DNA of 64,000 nt from Trichoplax sp. H2 (Eukaryota; Placozoa; Uniplacotomia; Trichoplacea): assembly GCA_003344405.1 (NCBI GenBank), contig NOWV01000053.1:310001-374000 (forward strand), in the 5' to 3' direction. Positions 10,478-24,400 of this stretch are shown one piece after another; within the stretch, counting starts at the first letter, position 1; each line of letters opens with the position of its first letter. The notes under the pieces are model-generated. The model had not been told where the DNA came from and made no database searches. It worked only from the letters and a program-made list of their open reading frames with translations. Position numbers and translations under genes: made by a program.

Positions 10478-13433
10478 ATGAGCTCTATTGGTACAGGAGT
10501 AAGTTATGTTCTTCTTGTATTAGAAAATATTGGAATGATTCAATTGATGGATACATTTTCTCAATTGCGCCATCTTATCAGTTGGTTTTATGAATCGTCG
10601 TCATAGTTTTAGCAGAAGTATGGAAGGCACAGTAAAGGGAGAGAGGGGCTCAGTAACGACGATGTTGAATATGGATACTGAAGAGGCGACGTCTATTTGA
10701 GTGTAGTATCATTCAATGGGTACATGCTATACAGTATAATCTAGCCTAGTTATATGTGTTAACCTTCGGATCGATCGATGTTTTACGTAACTTGCACAGC
10801 AATATTCAACTTGTATTCGATATTGTGCAGTAGTTGAATTTCTACATCAAGAATGGTCACCCTGACATCATTTTTGTCATCAACGACCGCAGGAGTGATG
10901 GAGAAATTTTATAGTTTATGGAGAGTTTGGTCCTACTTTAGCGGACATTGTAATTATTTCTAGCAATTAGTATACTCTATTCAATGGAGAGTAAACTAGT
11001 TTTATTCCAGAATTCATGACATGTACAACATACGGGTAGTCGGTTAGTATTCACCATAAACTCAATCATATCGATTCATACAGCGTTTTATTAAATTGAA
11101 AATTTCTCTTCTATTACTTTCTTTGTAGCGCTGCTACTATAGACAAACTCATACTTATTGATACGCTTAAATCTTAAGCTATACTATATTCAAGTAGTCA
11201 TATTCTTTCAAAATTCTGCAATACACATGTACTTGTCAAAAAGAGAAAGTCTTGAATGTAGTTTGGTAGTGCAGAATAATGATGTAAGCTTGGAGTACAA
11301 CCTACAATTTTATTCATTATGAGAACTTATTCATGAATTCTTAGTGGCAAGGTCTGCTGTAACTTGGCTGTATTATATATATACTGTCTCATCTTGACAA
11401 CTAGATTGTGGTCAAGCATAGTTGATGACAAAGTGTATACTGTACGGTACATACACATAGATCGCTGAATAGTGCTAGAATGCTATGATTTATCTTGATC
11501 ATGAAGTTACTTAAGTATATTACGTCGTTATTCCACAAATTGCAGCTTTGAATTATTTGAAACCCTAAAGACCTATCTAAACCATGGATTGTAATTTTGC
11601 CACCGTTGTCTTTGTTACATCTTGTTACGTATTCAACATTGATAGTAGCCGTAATGATCATACTTGTTATTTTCAGTACGATCTTTCCGCTTCTCAATTC
11701 TCACCAGATGGCAGGGTATTTCAAGTTGAATACGCAGCTAAAGCAGTGGAAAGTAGCGGGTAATACTTTATATACTATTTAAGGATACCGTAAAAATTAT
11801 CGGTCGTATTATCTATGCTTACAATAATTTGGATTCCTATGCTAGGTCAATTATAGCGATTCGATGCAAAGACGGTGTCGTCATCGGTGTAGAAAAGATA
11901 TTATCTTCCAGATTACACGAAAAATCCAGCAATCAAAAGATTTACAACGTTGATCGACATGTTGGGATGGTAAGTTATTTTCGTCGTGGATAAATGTTTA
12001 TGAATTAATTTTAACTCTTTCTGTACTCTATGGCGTTTACATGCCATAGTAGTATTGAACTCTTTTTTAAGTAATACACGCTTTACAGAGAAGTAAGTTC
12101 GGTTGTCATTTCTTATTTAGGGATTTGCAGGTATTCAAGCGGATGGTAGAAAGGTAAGGATTTAATTATCTTCTTAACTTGACTCTTTTTCTAAATGGTT
12201 TTTCACTGTAATCATATTGATGCATTTATTGAAAAGGTTGTAAGTATCGCTCGTGATGAAGCTTCTGAGTATAGGCAAAATTATGGTTCAGATGTTCCCT
12301 TAAAGGTAGGTAACTTATGATGGTAGTATTATCCTGCTTTATAGCTGTAATGAACTATTTTTTAATTTTGCTATTAGCAATTGGTTAACCGAGTTGCAAG
12401 CTACATCCACGCATACACGTTATATAGTTCTGTTCGTCCTTTTGGCGTTAGGTTAGTTAATTATCAACTGATAAGAGCGTTGTAACCATTGTGCTGACAT
12501 TTCAACAAATACGATATAATATTTTACATTTAGTGCCGTACTGGCATCGTATAGTGAAGCGTATGGCCCAGAACTGTATATGATCGAACCATCCGGATTA
12601 TATTGGGTAAATTCCAAATAGGCGATCCTTACAGTAGCATTTTGCGTTGATCCTATTGCCTTATTTACTATATACTTAATGCCTAAGTATGTAATCGCTA
12701 TTTTATCTTAGGGCTATCGTGCCTGTGCTGCAGGAAAAGCCAAGCAAGCAGTGAAAACGGAGCTAGAGAAAATTAAGGTACAACAATACTTGCATACATA
12801 TTGTAGTACACTGATAAATTGTATATCGCTTTCACGCCCTCGATTGATTGATTTTCTTATTGCCGTCAGCTATAATATTGACATTCTTTATTGAAGTCGA
12901 TTCACTGCACTAGTAATGATTCTATTTTATATCACCATCTATTTCATAGGCTAACGATATGACATGTGAAGAAATAGTTAAAGAAATAGCTAGAATGTAT
13001 CCTGCAGTAAAATTAGAATTATGGTATTAAATTACATAATATATTGTTCTATAATATTGAACTTAACTTCATGTAGTATTTATGTTGTCCACGATGAAAT
13101 TAAAGACAAACTCTTTGAATTAGAGTTAAGTTGGGTATGCAAAGGTTTGTTAATTGCTAACTGCTTCATTTTTGACTGTTTGAAAGTGAGCATCAGCTAA
13201 TTTTTTTATTCAAATTTGCTAGCTACTAACGGTGAACATCAGCTAGTACCTGCAGATATCGCTAGTGAGGCTATCAGGCTAGCTAAGGTAAGAAATATTG
13301 TGTTAATATAATGCAATACTAAGTTTGCCAACGTTATTGGATAAACTATCTTTTGTTCTCTGTGATCAATAACTTTTAATTTTAAAAATATTTCCAGCAT
13401 GCCATGGAAGAGGATCTTGACGATGACGATTAA
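10478..13433 (+). CDS. PSMA3: Proteasome subunit alpha type-3 (20S core, alpha7)
   Basis: Twelve exons: 10478-10498, 11677-11759, 11846-11969, 12121-12153, 12237-12305, 12378-12451, 12534-12606, 12712-12777, 12950-12996, 13077-13144, 13223-13287, 13398-13433. The phases agree throughout and give about 252 aa; human PSMA3 is 255. It starts [20 protein letters not shown], the N-terminal alpha-subunit signature that gates the 20S pore, followed by [11 protein letters not shown]. Other family matches are [57 protein letters not shown] and a [21 protein letters not shown] block. It ends in an acidic EEDLDDDD tail, like the vertebrate CK2-phosphorylated end. It is a structural, non-catalytic ring subunit in nucleus and cytosol. 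The first exon is tiny and followed by a 1.2-kb intron; one internal exon is only 33 nt. Confidence 0.96.
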
Positions 13434-14332
13434 TAACTAACTGATGACTATTAAATGCAATCAAACCGAGTTCGATAGTTCTATATTATATTGCATCTTT
13501 CATATTAATAAGTGTAAAGATTTGTAATACCTAGCACATTGACATGTCTTAACCTTTGATTTCTGTACTATCATTTAAATGTATATGTGGCCTTTGAGTT
13601 CCATAAACGTTGGTATAAACTTGGAACGTCATATTGTATCTAACTGTTCATCTCGATCACTTTTGCGTATTTCCTCAGTTTCGAATAAATTATGTTTTTA
13701 TGATACCTGGTTCGTGTTTATTGTGGCCAACTCGCCATACATTGTCACCACTGCTGTCTCACTACTCCAAGCCTATGTACTGCCGACACAAGTGAATCAT
13801 TTCAGTTTGTAGCCGGGCTTTATTTGCCTATCAAACATATTATGTGTGTATACGGGTATGCTACACAGCTACAGTACGATATTGCACGTCATCTGAAAGT
13901 GGAAAATAAAATTAGATCTATAATATAATGCATAGTTATCAGCTACACGGTATGCTCTACCGTACTGTCATGATCGCCTATTTTTGGAATGCATTGGTGT
14001 AAAAGCAGTAATTTACAGTAAGCTCAAATACTATCAAAAGTAGCCTTTAGCGTATTAGATTACCCTTGCCTTACAAACTCATCTATATATATTACAGTAT
14101 AACTAAATTAGTTGAAACCTAGACCATCGATTTACGGGACTTTTCTCTTCATAAACGAGACCAGTGTGGTCACGAATGAGCTACCACGGGGCAAAAAATA
14201 AACTAAAATTTTTCCACCATTTGCAATCTCTAGCTGTTACGTTGATTTTGTACGGTATGGCACACTCTTAATGCACGATTTCAATATTACCATGGACTAC
14301 TACTAGAATGACCAGAAAATTGATCAGGCTGC
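13434..14332. other. Intergenic: PSMA3 3' flank
   Basis: AT-rich sequence between PSMA3 and the ATG3 5' repeat. It probably starts with the PSMA3 3' UTR. A 77-codon open frame at 13579-13812 has no recognisable domain and is probably chance. Confidence 0.6.
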
Positions 14333-15110
14333 TGCCCATTTTGGCTTGGTCACCTCACTTTGTATCATTTTTCCTTTAGTGTACAGTACTGTACTTGGAC
14401 ACACTACAGTATATTGTACTGTGTCCTGGACTTCCGTACTGTACAGTGTACAGTACAGTACAGTCCATACTGTATTTACCGCAGTACATAGTACAGTAAC
14501 TACAGTACTTGGTAGGCTAGTGCAGGAACAGACGCGTCAGAAGGTCATCTTTGTCATCTCCCATTTTCAAGACCGCCATTAGCCTGCAGTTTTTTTCTTC
14601 TATTCACTCTGCTCAAGGTTCCATTGAAAGCCAGCAAGATGATGGAAAGAATAACTCATTCGTTAAAGAGCAAATGCTCTAGCGACCGCATAATTCTTAA
14701 CACCAGTACTCAAAGAGTACTCAAAGCCCATTTGGCTTGGTCACCTCACTTTGTATCATTCTTCCTTTAGCGTACTTAGACATACTACAGTATATTGTAC
14801 TGTGTCCTGGATTGCCGTACCGTACACTGTAGTGTATAGTACATAGTACAGTAACTACAGTACTTGGTAGCCTAGTACAAGCCCAACCACGTCACCTGAC
14901 TTGGGTCACGTGACTCTTGTCAGAAGCCCATCTTTGTCATCTTCCATTTTCAAGACCGCCATTAGCCTGCAGTTTTTTTTTCTTCTTTTCACTCTGCTCA
15001 AGGTTCCATTGAAAGTCAGCAAGATGATGGAAAGAATGATTCATTCGTTAAAGAGCAATGCTCTAGCGACTGCACAATTCTTAACACCAGTACTCAAAGA
15101 GTCAAAATTT
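14333..15110. repeat. Tandem duplication of the ATG3 5' flank and start region
   Basis: Two diverged direct copies, about 14333-14727 and 14728-15110. Both begin with TTTGGCTTGGTCACCTC, run through a GTAC-palindrome block (14380-14515 and 14815-14870), then GCCATTAGCCTGCAG, a T-rich tract, and the first codons of ATG3. The second copy continues into the real gene. The first breaks off after about 25 codons and restarts the repeat. Differences are point changes plus variable GTAC blocks. Confidence 0.85.
14639..14712 (+). pseudogene. ATG3 exon-1 fragment (broken duplicate)
   Basis: Copy of the ATG3 start (ATG at 14639) with the same MMERM.HSLKS opening. One extra A (AGCAAATG against AGCAATG in the real gene) shifts the frame a few codons in. 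The copy ends near the CTCAAAGAG that corresponds to codon 28 of the live gene. It cannot encode a useful product. It could still supply an alternative transcription start upstream of ATG3. Confidence 0.8.
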
Positions 15111-17464
15111 CGTGAGACGGGGGTGATCACTCCGGAAGAATTTGTTGCTGCTGGTGATTACCTTGTCCATCAATGTCCAACATGGCAATGGACATCGGGC
15201 GAAGAGAGTAAAATGAAGTCTTATTTACCGCGAGAAAAACAATTTCTAATTACACGTAATGTTCCATGTTACCGACGTTGTAAACACATGGAATATGTTG
15301 AAGAGAATGAAACTATAGTAGAAGAGGATAGTGAAATTGGTGGTTGGATCGATACACATCATAATGTCCAATTGGGCGATACGTTGGGAGCCACTGCAGC
15401 CAATGATGCTCCCCTTTCTGCCTTACAAGATCAAATAGTCAATATATCGTTAGAGAATCGTAAAGGTATGTCAAAGGAATCTTATCCTTATACTCATTCA
15501 CTCTTTACACGATCTTGAGCTGAACGGACTTTCGCCACCACTGTATTGCGTTGAATATGTTTGAATACAATTTTGCCAAATGGATTCAGACATGAATAAA
15601 CGATGGATAGACGCGTATACAGTACAGCGTATACAGTACAGTATTCGAGTTTTGTGCTATGCTGTTCTCCTTTCCATACGATAGTGTAGTAATAGTCCTA
15701 TGGTTGAATTCTTTTACAATCAAAATAGGGTTGTCAGATCTACAGTTTACTGACGTAGACTCTACTAGATCTACTGGAGATAGATGTACGCGTATTTTGA
15801 ATAGCGTATGTTTCATTAATTTACACTATACTAACCAGTATAAGTCGACTAGGCTGATTGATCTACTGTACGGTAAGATAATAATAAAGCGATCGTAATT
15901 AGATCCTAATATGAATAAACAGACAAATTAAGATTGAATAATTGATTTAGGCAAATTAGGTGAAGGACTTTAAGCGATATCTTACTATCACTATACACAA
16001 GAAAACTGCATTTTCACATTATTTAGGTATTTTCATTTATTAATAGCAATCCTTTAGTAGCAATGGATGATTGAGGACATTACAGCAAGCAGTTTAAAAT
16101 ACAAGGTTCGCTGTAAGACATACAAAAGAATATGCAACTAATCAGTAAACCTGTATGATTAATTATCGATCAGTACTTTAGATAGTAATTCAATTTAGCC
16201 CTGTTACTAGCAATTTTTTCATTTGTAGCTCGCTAGTTAGTTGATACGCTAACTTACCGATATTTGTAAAGCCTGCATCTTATGTAGATCCAAACTGGAG
16301 AATACGATCAAGTATCTAAAATGTAGCGAAATAGACACAAAGAAGATGTACGAATAGAATATTGATGAGATAAAATTAAAGATATAATGGATCAGCAGTA
16401 TCCTTGATAAACGAGCGAGCGTAATTAACAGATTTTAAAGACTCAATTACATTATGTAGGGTATGCATTGACGTTGTAAACGTGCAAGTTAACAACCACG
16501 AAATCTAAAAGTAGTAAGTAATCAACATACGGACACATTAGCTTACACAAATACTTTCAGCACGTCGTTAGTGGCCCTTTATGAATCGCATTGGATAGAT
16601 AGTAACGCTCCAATTTATTGTACTCTAAAATGAATTCGTTTATTGTTGCTATGATCGGCCGTATTGGACATGCATAATTGTGATATTACTTGATGTATGT
16701 ACTGCTGATGAGGAAATATTCTACTTAATCGTAATATCTTATAATCAAAATTATCTTAGAATTTAATATACAGTAGAGCAGATCTCAAATCAAGTACCAT
16801 GTTGAGTACAATGATTGTCTGATACTAATACCTCAGCTACTAGATTCAAGGACTTAAATAGTAGTTGGCCGCATATAAAACAAGCCTATTCCAATTTTTC
16901 TTAGATGTCAGCCGTGATGGACCTGATGGAAATACAAATAATGACGATGGTGATGATGATGATGATGATGAAGAAGCGGAAGATATGGAAGCTTTCGAAG
17001 AGAGCGGATTGTTAGATGATGATAATGCTACTTTGGTCACTAAAGATTCTACAGAGTTAAACGCTAGCGCCATTGATGGTGCTGCAGCGGATGGAGGTAT
17101 TTTACAAACGCGAACTTACGATTTGCATATAACCTACGATAAATATTATCAGACACCACGTTTGTGGTTGTTTGGTTACGATGAGCATCGTCAACCATTG
17201 AAGGTAGAAGAAATGTATGAAGATTTTAGTCAAGATCATGCCAAAAAAACCATTACCATGGAAAGTCATCCTCATCTACTGAATTCTACAATGGCATCTG
17301 TACACCCTTGTCGTCATGCTGAGGTTATGAAAAAAATTATACAAACAGTGCAAGATGGTGGCCATGAACTCGGTGTTCATGTGTATCTAGTTATATTTTT
17401 GAAATTTGTTCAAGCTGTTATTCCTACCATCGAATATGATTATACTCGGCAATTTACTATGTAG
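15024..17464 (+). CDS. ATG3: ATG3, E2-like enzyme for ATG8/LC3 lipidation
   Basis: Two exons, 15024-15465 and 16905-17464, joined in phase (about 333 aa; human 314). It may start at 15024, 15027 or the Met at 15036. Exon 1 has [35 protein letters not shown]-type sequence, nearly invariant in ATG3, then [20 protein letters not shown] and [12 protein letters not shown]. Exon 2 opens with an Asp-rich flexible segment, then [12 protein letters not shown] (the ATG7/ATG12-binding flexible region), [21 protein letters not shown], the catalytic-site motif [13 protein letters not shown] with the active Cys, and the ending [18 protein letters not shown]. The enzyme transfers ATG8 from ATG7 to phosphatidylethanolamine during autophagosome growth. 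The single intron is about 1.4 kb. A broken copy of the gene start lies directly upstream. Confidence 0.96.
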
Positions 17465-20400
17465 ATGGTCAGGATGTTTGATAGCACCCCGATAATTTTC
17501 TTAAAATAGGACTGGCAGACCAAGATACAATTGCAACTGCTTGCTGCTTGCTACGTCATTTGATGCTTCGTGATTATTCAGAAATACGTGCATGATTTTT
17601 ACAGTAGTATTAATAAACAATTTCAAGTATCAATAAGATAAACAATAGTACGGAATGATGTGTAGTAGCGATAGTACGTCATTGTGTGAGTATTATGGAT
17701 CCAGTATTGATATTATATATATATTATATACATTATAGAGAATATATTTAAAAGTTGATGGCTTAACTGATATTAATGATATGACTCGGAGAATTGAAGT
17801 ATTGCATAACTGCTCACTATCTTATAAATTGGTAAAATTATGGCAATCTTTAACCCCTTACTATTGACCTCAGAAGTTGAATCAGCTCACAATGTAATAT
17901 GTAGGACTTCTCTATGTTTTGCTTTTAGACAGCTTATAATGATAACCGAAAACAATGATCTAGTATGCATATCTGTTGTCGTTTGTACCATTCTTTTATT
18001 GTGCGCAGCGGATTTGGTGTTAAATTCTCGTTTCTTGAGATAGCATTTTGTCCTTGTGCATAATGATCACCTGTACATATAAATATTAATGCTATACAGT
18101 CAATAAATCCTAGTAAGAGACTTGCGTTATTTTACCCGCATTTCTTTACTATTCTAAACTACCGTTTACTTTCACGAATGATTCATCGTGCGACCGGTTT
18201 GTTAATCTTTAAATCAGCTAAAGATTTGTAGTGATATTGTACCGTTACCCGGTGGTATACAGTAATACCTATTTTTCAACCTTTAGCCATATCAGTAAAT
18301 TAGAAAGTATAATAAGATATATAGATTTTACGAAAAATTTCTGATGTGCAAGTGTATTGGATATATACTGTAAGGTATGAAGAAAATATTACTTCATATA
18401 GACTGATATCACGTTATTCACATCTTTAATTTGAGGATATGTAATAGATACATTATTCAGAAATGGATAGTATCATCAATATAACTCTAAACTAGCTAGC
18501 AAGTGATTGTTCCTGTAAAAATTTATATATAGTTCTTTATAGTCTGTAATTCGTTCGACAACATTTCTTACTTTACTTTTTGCGGATACTACCGTAAATT
18601 AATAGTCACTGTAGTCAATTACTACACTCATATTACTGAATATGCCTTTGGAAAATAATTTCTTGCAGCCTGTACAATGTTATTTACAGCTGTATCTAAT
18701 AAATTCATTAATAAACAATCTTATTATTGATCCACATTGCATGAGCTCTACGGACTACCGCCACTTAACCTTTAGTAATTCCTGGACAGATAGATATTTA
18801 TTACAGTGTAGCATAGGTAGTGGTTAATTTTATTAATATTCTGTGCAACTATTTTATATACTACGATTATTCTTATGAATTAGTGCATTAACCACAAATA
18901 ATAACCTCCTCAGTTTACAGCTCACGAAAATCTTCCACAAAAAAGTATCTGCTATGATAATGCTATCAAAAATAGTAATTAACTCGCCACGTACGTCCTA
19001 TTTATGCGGTAGGAATCAACACTACGTGCATGGTACTGTATAATATCTTAAAACATTTTTTCAGCAGTATTGCCTCCTACATGTATGTTGGTAGTGTATT
19101 ATAGGAGTCTAGCTATGAAATACGACAATTATTCATCATATTATGCAAAATAAATATAAATGACCCATTCCGCAGTAGCACTACACATAGTGTTCTTCAA
19201 TAAAATGAAGGTGTGCTCTTTTAATACGAATGATAATCGTAATCGCAACGCATGGAATAACCGTATGTATCGACGATATTGCAAAAATTACAGTCACCTA
19301 TCTGCACTTATATAACATGATCCAATTAGCAATGAAAGAGCTATAAGCTGGACCGTAGCAATTTCTATCTCACAATCATAAAACTATTCCTTTATTTACA
19401 GACCTATACAAGTACACTACGATAAAATAATATATGAAATCCCATCTCGAACTAATACTTGTACTTGTATTTGCGAGACATAAAATATAGATGCAGATAT
19501 TGTCAACATCGGAAATATGAAATTAAAATTATGACTAAATTAGTAGCTATCAACATTGATGTCGCAATGATCAAATTAGACAATGATGGAAGGATAGTGT
19601 GATTATTTCGTAACGTAAATCTGCGGGTAGATATAACTGGGTAATATATAAACGCAATCAGTTGAAAGCTGATAACTTTTATAGTTGTAGCCGACACAAC
19701 ATGATACTCTCGATGAAAGCAGTCACTGCATTTTATAGATGAAGTAATATTACAAAATTCTCATAAAGATTATTGAAACTCTACCTGAATTTCCTTACTA
19801 TTGAAGTGACCATCATTACAGGCAATAACTTACAAAAGTGTTTTCGGTGGCAAATAGCACAAAGTAAATAAGAGGCAATCTCTGATGATTCCCTAATTGC
19901 TTATTGATGCTAAACGCAGTAAAGTAAATGTTTATAGACTGATCATTATGGCAATAAAGTTATGTAATTATAGATCGAAATCAGTTTTATACATCCATCT
20001 TTTATATATCCGATGTCAATCACTTCCGGTTTACAGTTAGAAATACAACGTGTGAAAATCACATTCCATACACTATTGCAGTGATCTACAACGACGATGG
20101 CAGCGAGCAACATTATCCATTGCCGAATAGTCAAATTTTGCAATAACATATACCTGGCAAGCTATGCCTGGCGGATTAATTGGTCATCGCAGCATGCACT
20201 TTAAAGCGTTGCACCCTCTATATTATATGACTTAACATCGCAATTAGTAACAAAAGACAATTAAGTCAAAGAAATCAACGGACTGAATAAATAAATAATA
20301 GAGTAACTTTGCCATCAAATACAGTTCCATTTACTCCTCGCTGCACAGTAATAAGCCAAAAACAAACTACCAGAAGGTAGTTTTAGTCTATAGGGTCGTG

Positions 20401-21403
20401 ATGACCTTTCCCTTAACAGTATACTTTACGCTCGATTAAGTAGCGGATTGAAAAGTGATGGATCTGATTTAAGGGAGTATGGCTAAACTCTATTTGACTA
20501 CGGAAGGGAAAATACTATGCTAAAGGAGGATAAAACAATGCGCAAGCATTTTAATGTAAATCTTTTCTGGCAATAATCCTTCAGTTATAGTAGGGCATCA
20601 TGTTATTATTATAAAGACAATAAATAATCAATATCATTGTTTGCACATATTGTCAATAATAGAAAAAAAAATGGGAAAAGGTGAAGAAAAGTGCTATACT
20701 TAATAGTATTTGAGTTTGTAATAATAGCATAGATTCCATCGTAATTAGACTTAATCGGCCCACTAACTGATCATTGTCAAATCATTTCAGAAGCGACATT
20801 TCTCCTTGAATGTAATTTTCAAATTTTACTCTAAAATCTCATTGGTAAAGCTCATTTTTTTCTTTACATATTTTAATTAATTCGATGTAGAGACATAAGT
20901 AACGTCCAATTGTTTGCTAGCATTGTTTATTCTCCAGGATTCTCTTATTTATTTTTCTTTTGCCTCGATAATCTTTAATTTAGCGTGTATAAATGAGCGT
21001 ACATTAAGACAATCGCAAAGGCACTTGATATTTTGGGATTGGATGTAAAGAACTCCATGACTGCATGTCTGAAATTGCTAAGGTAAAAACTACCTGTTGA
21101 ACATTAGGATTAAGAAAATGTTATAGCTATGTCGTCGTAATGTACTTCTATTAAGATCACAGACCGTTCATATCATGACATTTAATGGAAGAGCTAGAAT
21201 ATTTTGTCATAAATTACGTGGATTACAATCATTAAAATGACGCAACGATTATCGTATCATGCTAATGTGAATAATATCATCCAGTGTAGATATTAAGATG
21301 GCGAAATGAAGATAAAACTAATTGTCTTTGCTCACCAAGCACTTGGTTTTTGAATTTAAAGCTCAAGCTTAGCGAGAATAATTTAATTCTTTTCTTCCTA
21401 CAG
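17465..21403. other. Intergenic between ATG3 and the JAK-type gene
   Basis: About 3.9 kb of AT-rich DNA. The first part is the ATG3 3' flank, with a possible AATAAA-like signal near 17612. Isolated short open frames at 17840-18043 and 18642-18827 look like chance. The minus-strand frames at 19503-20149 are listed separately. The JAK-type gene probably has a noncoding first exon somewhere here, since its first coding exon follows a strong acceptor. No repeat or RNA gene was seen. Confidence 0.5.
19503..20149 (-). CDS. Possible small secreted or membrane protein gene (unconfirmed)
   Basis: Not recognised. On the minus strand the frame starting at 20149 opens with a signal-peptide-like MLLQNLTIRQWIMLLAAIVV followed by four spaced Cys. 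A second frame (to stop at 19503) contains two hydrophobic stretches. An intermediate open stretch near 19850-19910 ends at a good GTAAGT donor. I could not join these into one consistent set of phases, so this may be several chance frames. Weak candidate only. Confidence 0.18.
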
Positions 21404-24400
21404 AAATTAAACGCGAAAAAATTCTGATGGACGGTCAAATGACGACGATTTCATTACCCGGAAAAGGGAAAGATGAAATAATTGAAGCAACCAAGGGTAT
21501 CAGTAGTAAGGTACGGATAGCTTAGGAAGCTTAATATGAGCTATAAGGGTAAAAGAAATTAACTAAAACTAATGACTAGAACGAGAATACTCTTTTTTGC
21601 CTGCAGAATGAATCATAGTAGTCCTTTAATAATCCTACCGTTGAATTGCCTTCTGGCAAATTCTATAGAATTATTTAAACATAGCTAAGGCTGAATTGTA
21701 ATGTAGGATAAGGTTTTCATTTTTTCCTCCAATATATTATGACAATTTCTATTAATAAATCCCTCAGGAATGAATTACTTTCAAAACCACTACGGACTAT
21801 TTAAGAATTCTACTTCACGTTCATTTCGATAGTACTACCAAGAAATATGTGGTAGCCCTTTTAAAAGGACATATATTAGGGTAGCCATAGATCAGAAATA
21901 TATGGTATCTAGAAATTAAAATTAGATCAATACGCGTATGATAATTTCTATTAATAAATCCCATTGGAAAAAATTATCTTCAAAACGATGATAGAGTATT
22001 AAGTCCAAATAGAAAATTATCTACCGCTATTTTGCTTTACCGAATTGTAAATATAGTTAGTAAAGAATATTGAGTTTACTTCATTCTAGAATTCCCAATA
22101 AATACAACAAATTGCATGTACAATTCAAAACCAGTGATTTATTGTCTCAATTAACGAATTATTTTTGCTCGCAAAATGTCTTTAAAACTTTTGTAATCAT
22201 TAAACAGCGCTAAGCCGTACTTATATCAACGAAGTTATTTCATAGTGTTGCCGAGCTACGGTAAAACTTAATAAAATTTCTGTAAGGAAGTGATAGGCAT
22301 ATCCGTTCTCCCACCATACACGTGATTTAACGCATTAGTAGGTAATTAAGGATGTGCCGTATTGTCCAATAATTTTCTTTCCAGAAGATTCTCATCAAAC
22401 TTTACGATTACTGAACAAAGTTATGTTCTGGTAATGCCCTTCTAGTTGCTTTATTTAAACCCTGCGCAATTTACTGTGAGTAAATTTGTTTAGTAGACGA
22501 CTTGCTTCCAAAAGTGCCTTTTCGAAAACTTATCGACTATCGTACCTCACAAGGCTTGAATTTTACAAATCAGCAAGAATGAGATAAATTTGGATGAAAA
22601 TATATTGTCATCTACGGAATCTGTTCAAATTGAAGCATAGCAAAACTCTAACCTATGTGCTATTTCCTGTTTGGTCAAAATATAACGTTACAATATGATA
22701 TTATGCATTTGATTATCATTTTCATATGAAATAGGATTAAAAAAAATTTTTGAATTTCTTCCCCAGAACAGTAAACACGATTCGATATTTCTATACGTTA
22801 TTATGAAATAATGATAACTACGTGCATTAACCGAATCGTTTCTTCGTCTCTTATAGTTATGTCGGAATGAAAACAGTTCAGCTAATTATCCTTTTGTGGT
22901 AGTACTATTATAGCTACTTTTTAACGTAGTTTTTTTATCATCTCAATATACAAAGTTACCGTAGTTATGATAATATTTCAATGATAATATAATCATACAT
23001 TAGGTCGATGGATCAACGAGATCCTGAAAAGAATTACCAAATTACATATATCATCATAAACCGTGTAATACATAATTGTTACTTAGCTTTCTCTGATATG
23101 GAGATTACAATATTTTAGCGACAAGCTGAACTATGTTCCAAATATTGCGAGATGAAGCCAATATCCTCAGACCATTTCGCATTCGTTCACAATGGATGTA
23201 TCCTTTCACCTGATGATCAATTAGCGACGGGGAAAGTAGCTTATCGTGCGGAATTTTTCTCATTCGATTTTGATGGACTACTCCGATTTGATCAACAAGC
23301 CTTTAACTATGTTTATCAACAAGTAAGTGAGATATTTTAACGTATCGAATAACCGTTACTTGGAATATTATGAATCATAAAGCAATGGGTATCTAATCTG
23401 TATTTATTTTAAGGCTATTCACTTGCTATAACGTTTGGCTATTATAGTAATTTATTCATTCATTTCTTCATGATTGATATCTTAGTGTTTACAAGATATT
23501 GAAGATAAAAATATCAAATTGCAGTGTAATCAAGCCGCTACTTTGTCTGTCTTAACTTGGTTATTAAAAAATTTAGAGAAAGGCCTTGTACTAAACGAAA
23601 TTAAGGATTTCGATATCAGGTGCGACCACAAATCACAACTACATCGTCTATATTTAAGAATTTTCACCTATAGGTTATAATGTGAATATCTAGTGCAGCG
23701 CCAAAACAGATCATTTTTTTAGGTTAAATTGGAAGATTGTACAGTACTATATTGTATAATCGTCATTCTAGAGACAGGTGCATATAGTGGTTGGCAGGTA
23801 AACTTATTCATGTAGTATTAATGCAGCTAACAAGAAATTATAATCCTCATCATAAACTTAAGACATTTCATCACAAAATGCCTGCCGCCTTTACGGAAAG
23901 TAAAAAGAAGTACTCTAGACCTTTAACTATTCTTTTTCCATGTGCTAATCTCACTGAATAGTTAACATCATCTAGAGGGTATTCATAGTAGTTATTTTAA
24001 ATCTTAATAATATATGACTTATTTTATCATTAATACTATAAGCACCGTCTAAAATATACTTATTAATTGTATATTTACGTTGTTTCATCGCAATAATCAT
24101 ACATAATCTCTTAACCTGTAATTAAAAATTAGAAATAATTAATAGATAAAATCGATTGACTATGCGGCTAAATTCCCTTACCTTTTCGATCCCAGATGGA
24201 ACGATCTAAAACTATTTCGCTGTTGCAAGACTTGCTTATTCCGTCGAATACTTGCAGGACGAAAGAAATCACGTTGTCCAGTTCTAGGACAACTTGTAAA
24301 AGAAGGCATTGCAAAGATTGATCATGAAATTATCAATTATTATAACAGAAAAAAAAATCTCTATGCTAGTATGGATAAACAAGAAAAATCAATTAAATCT

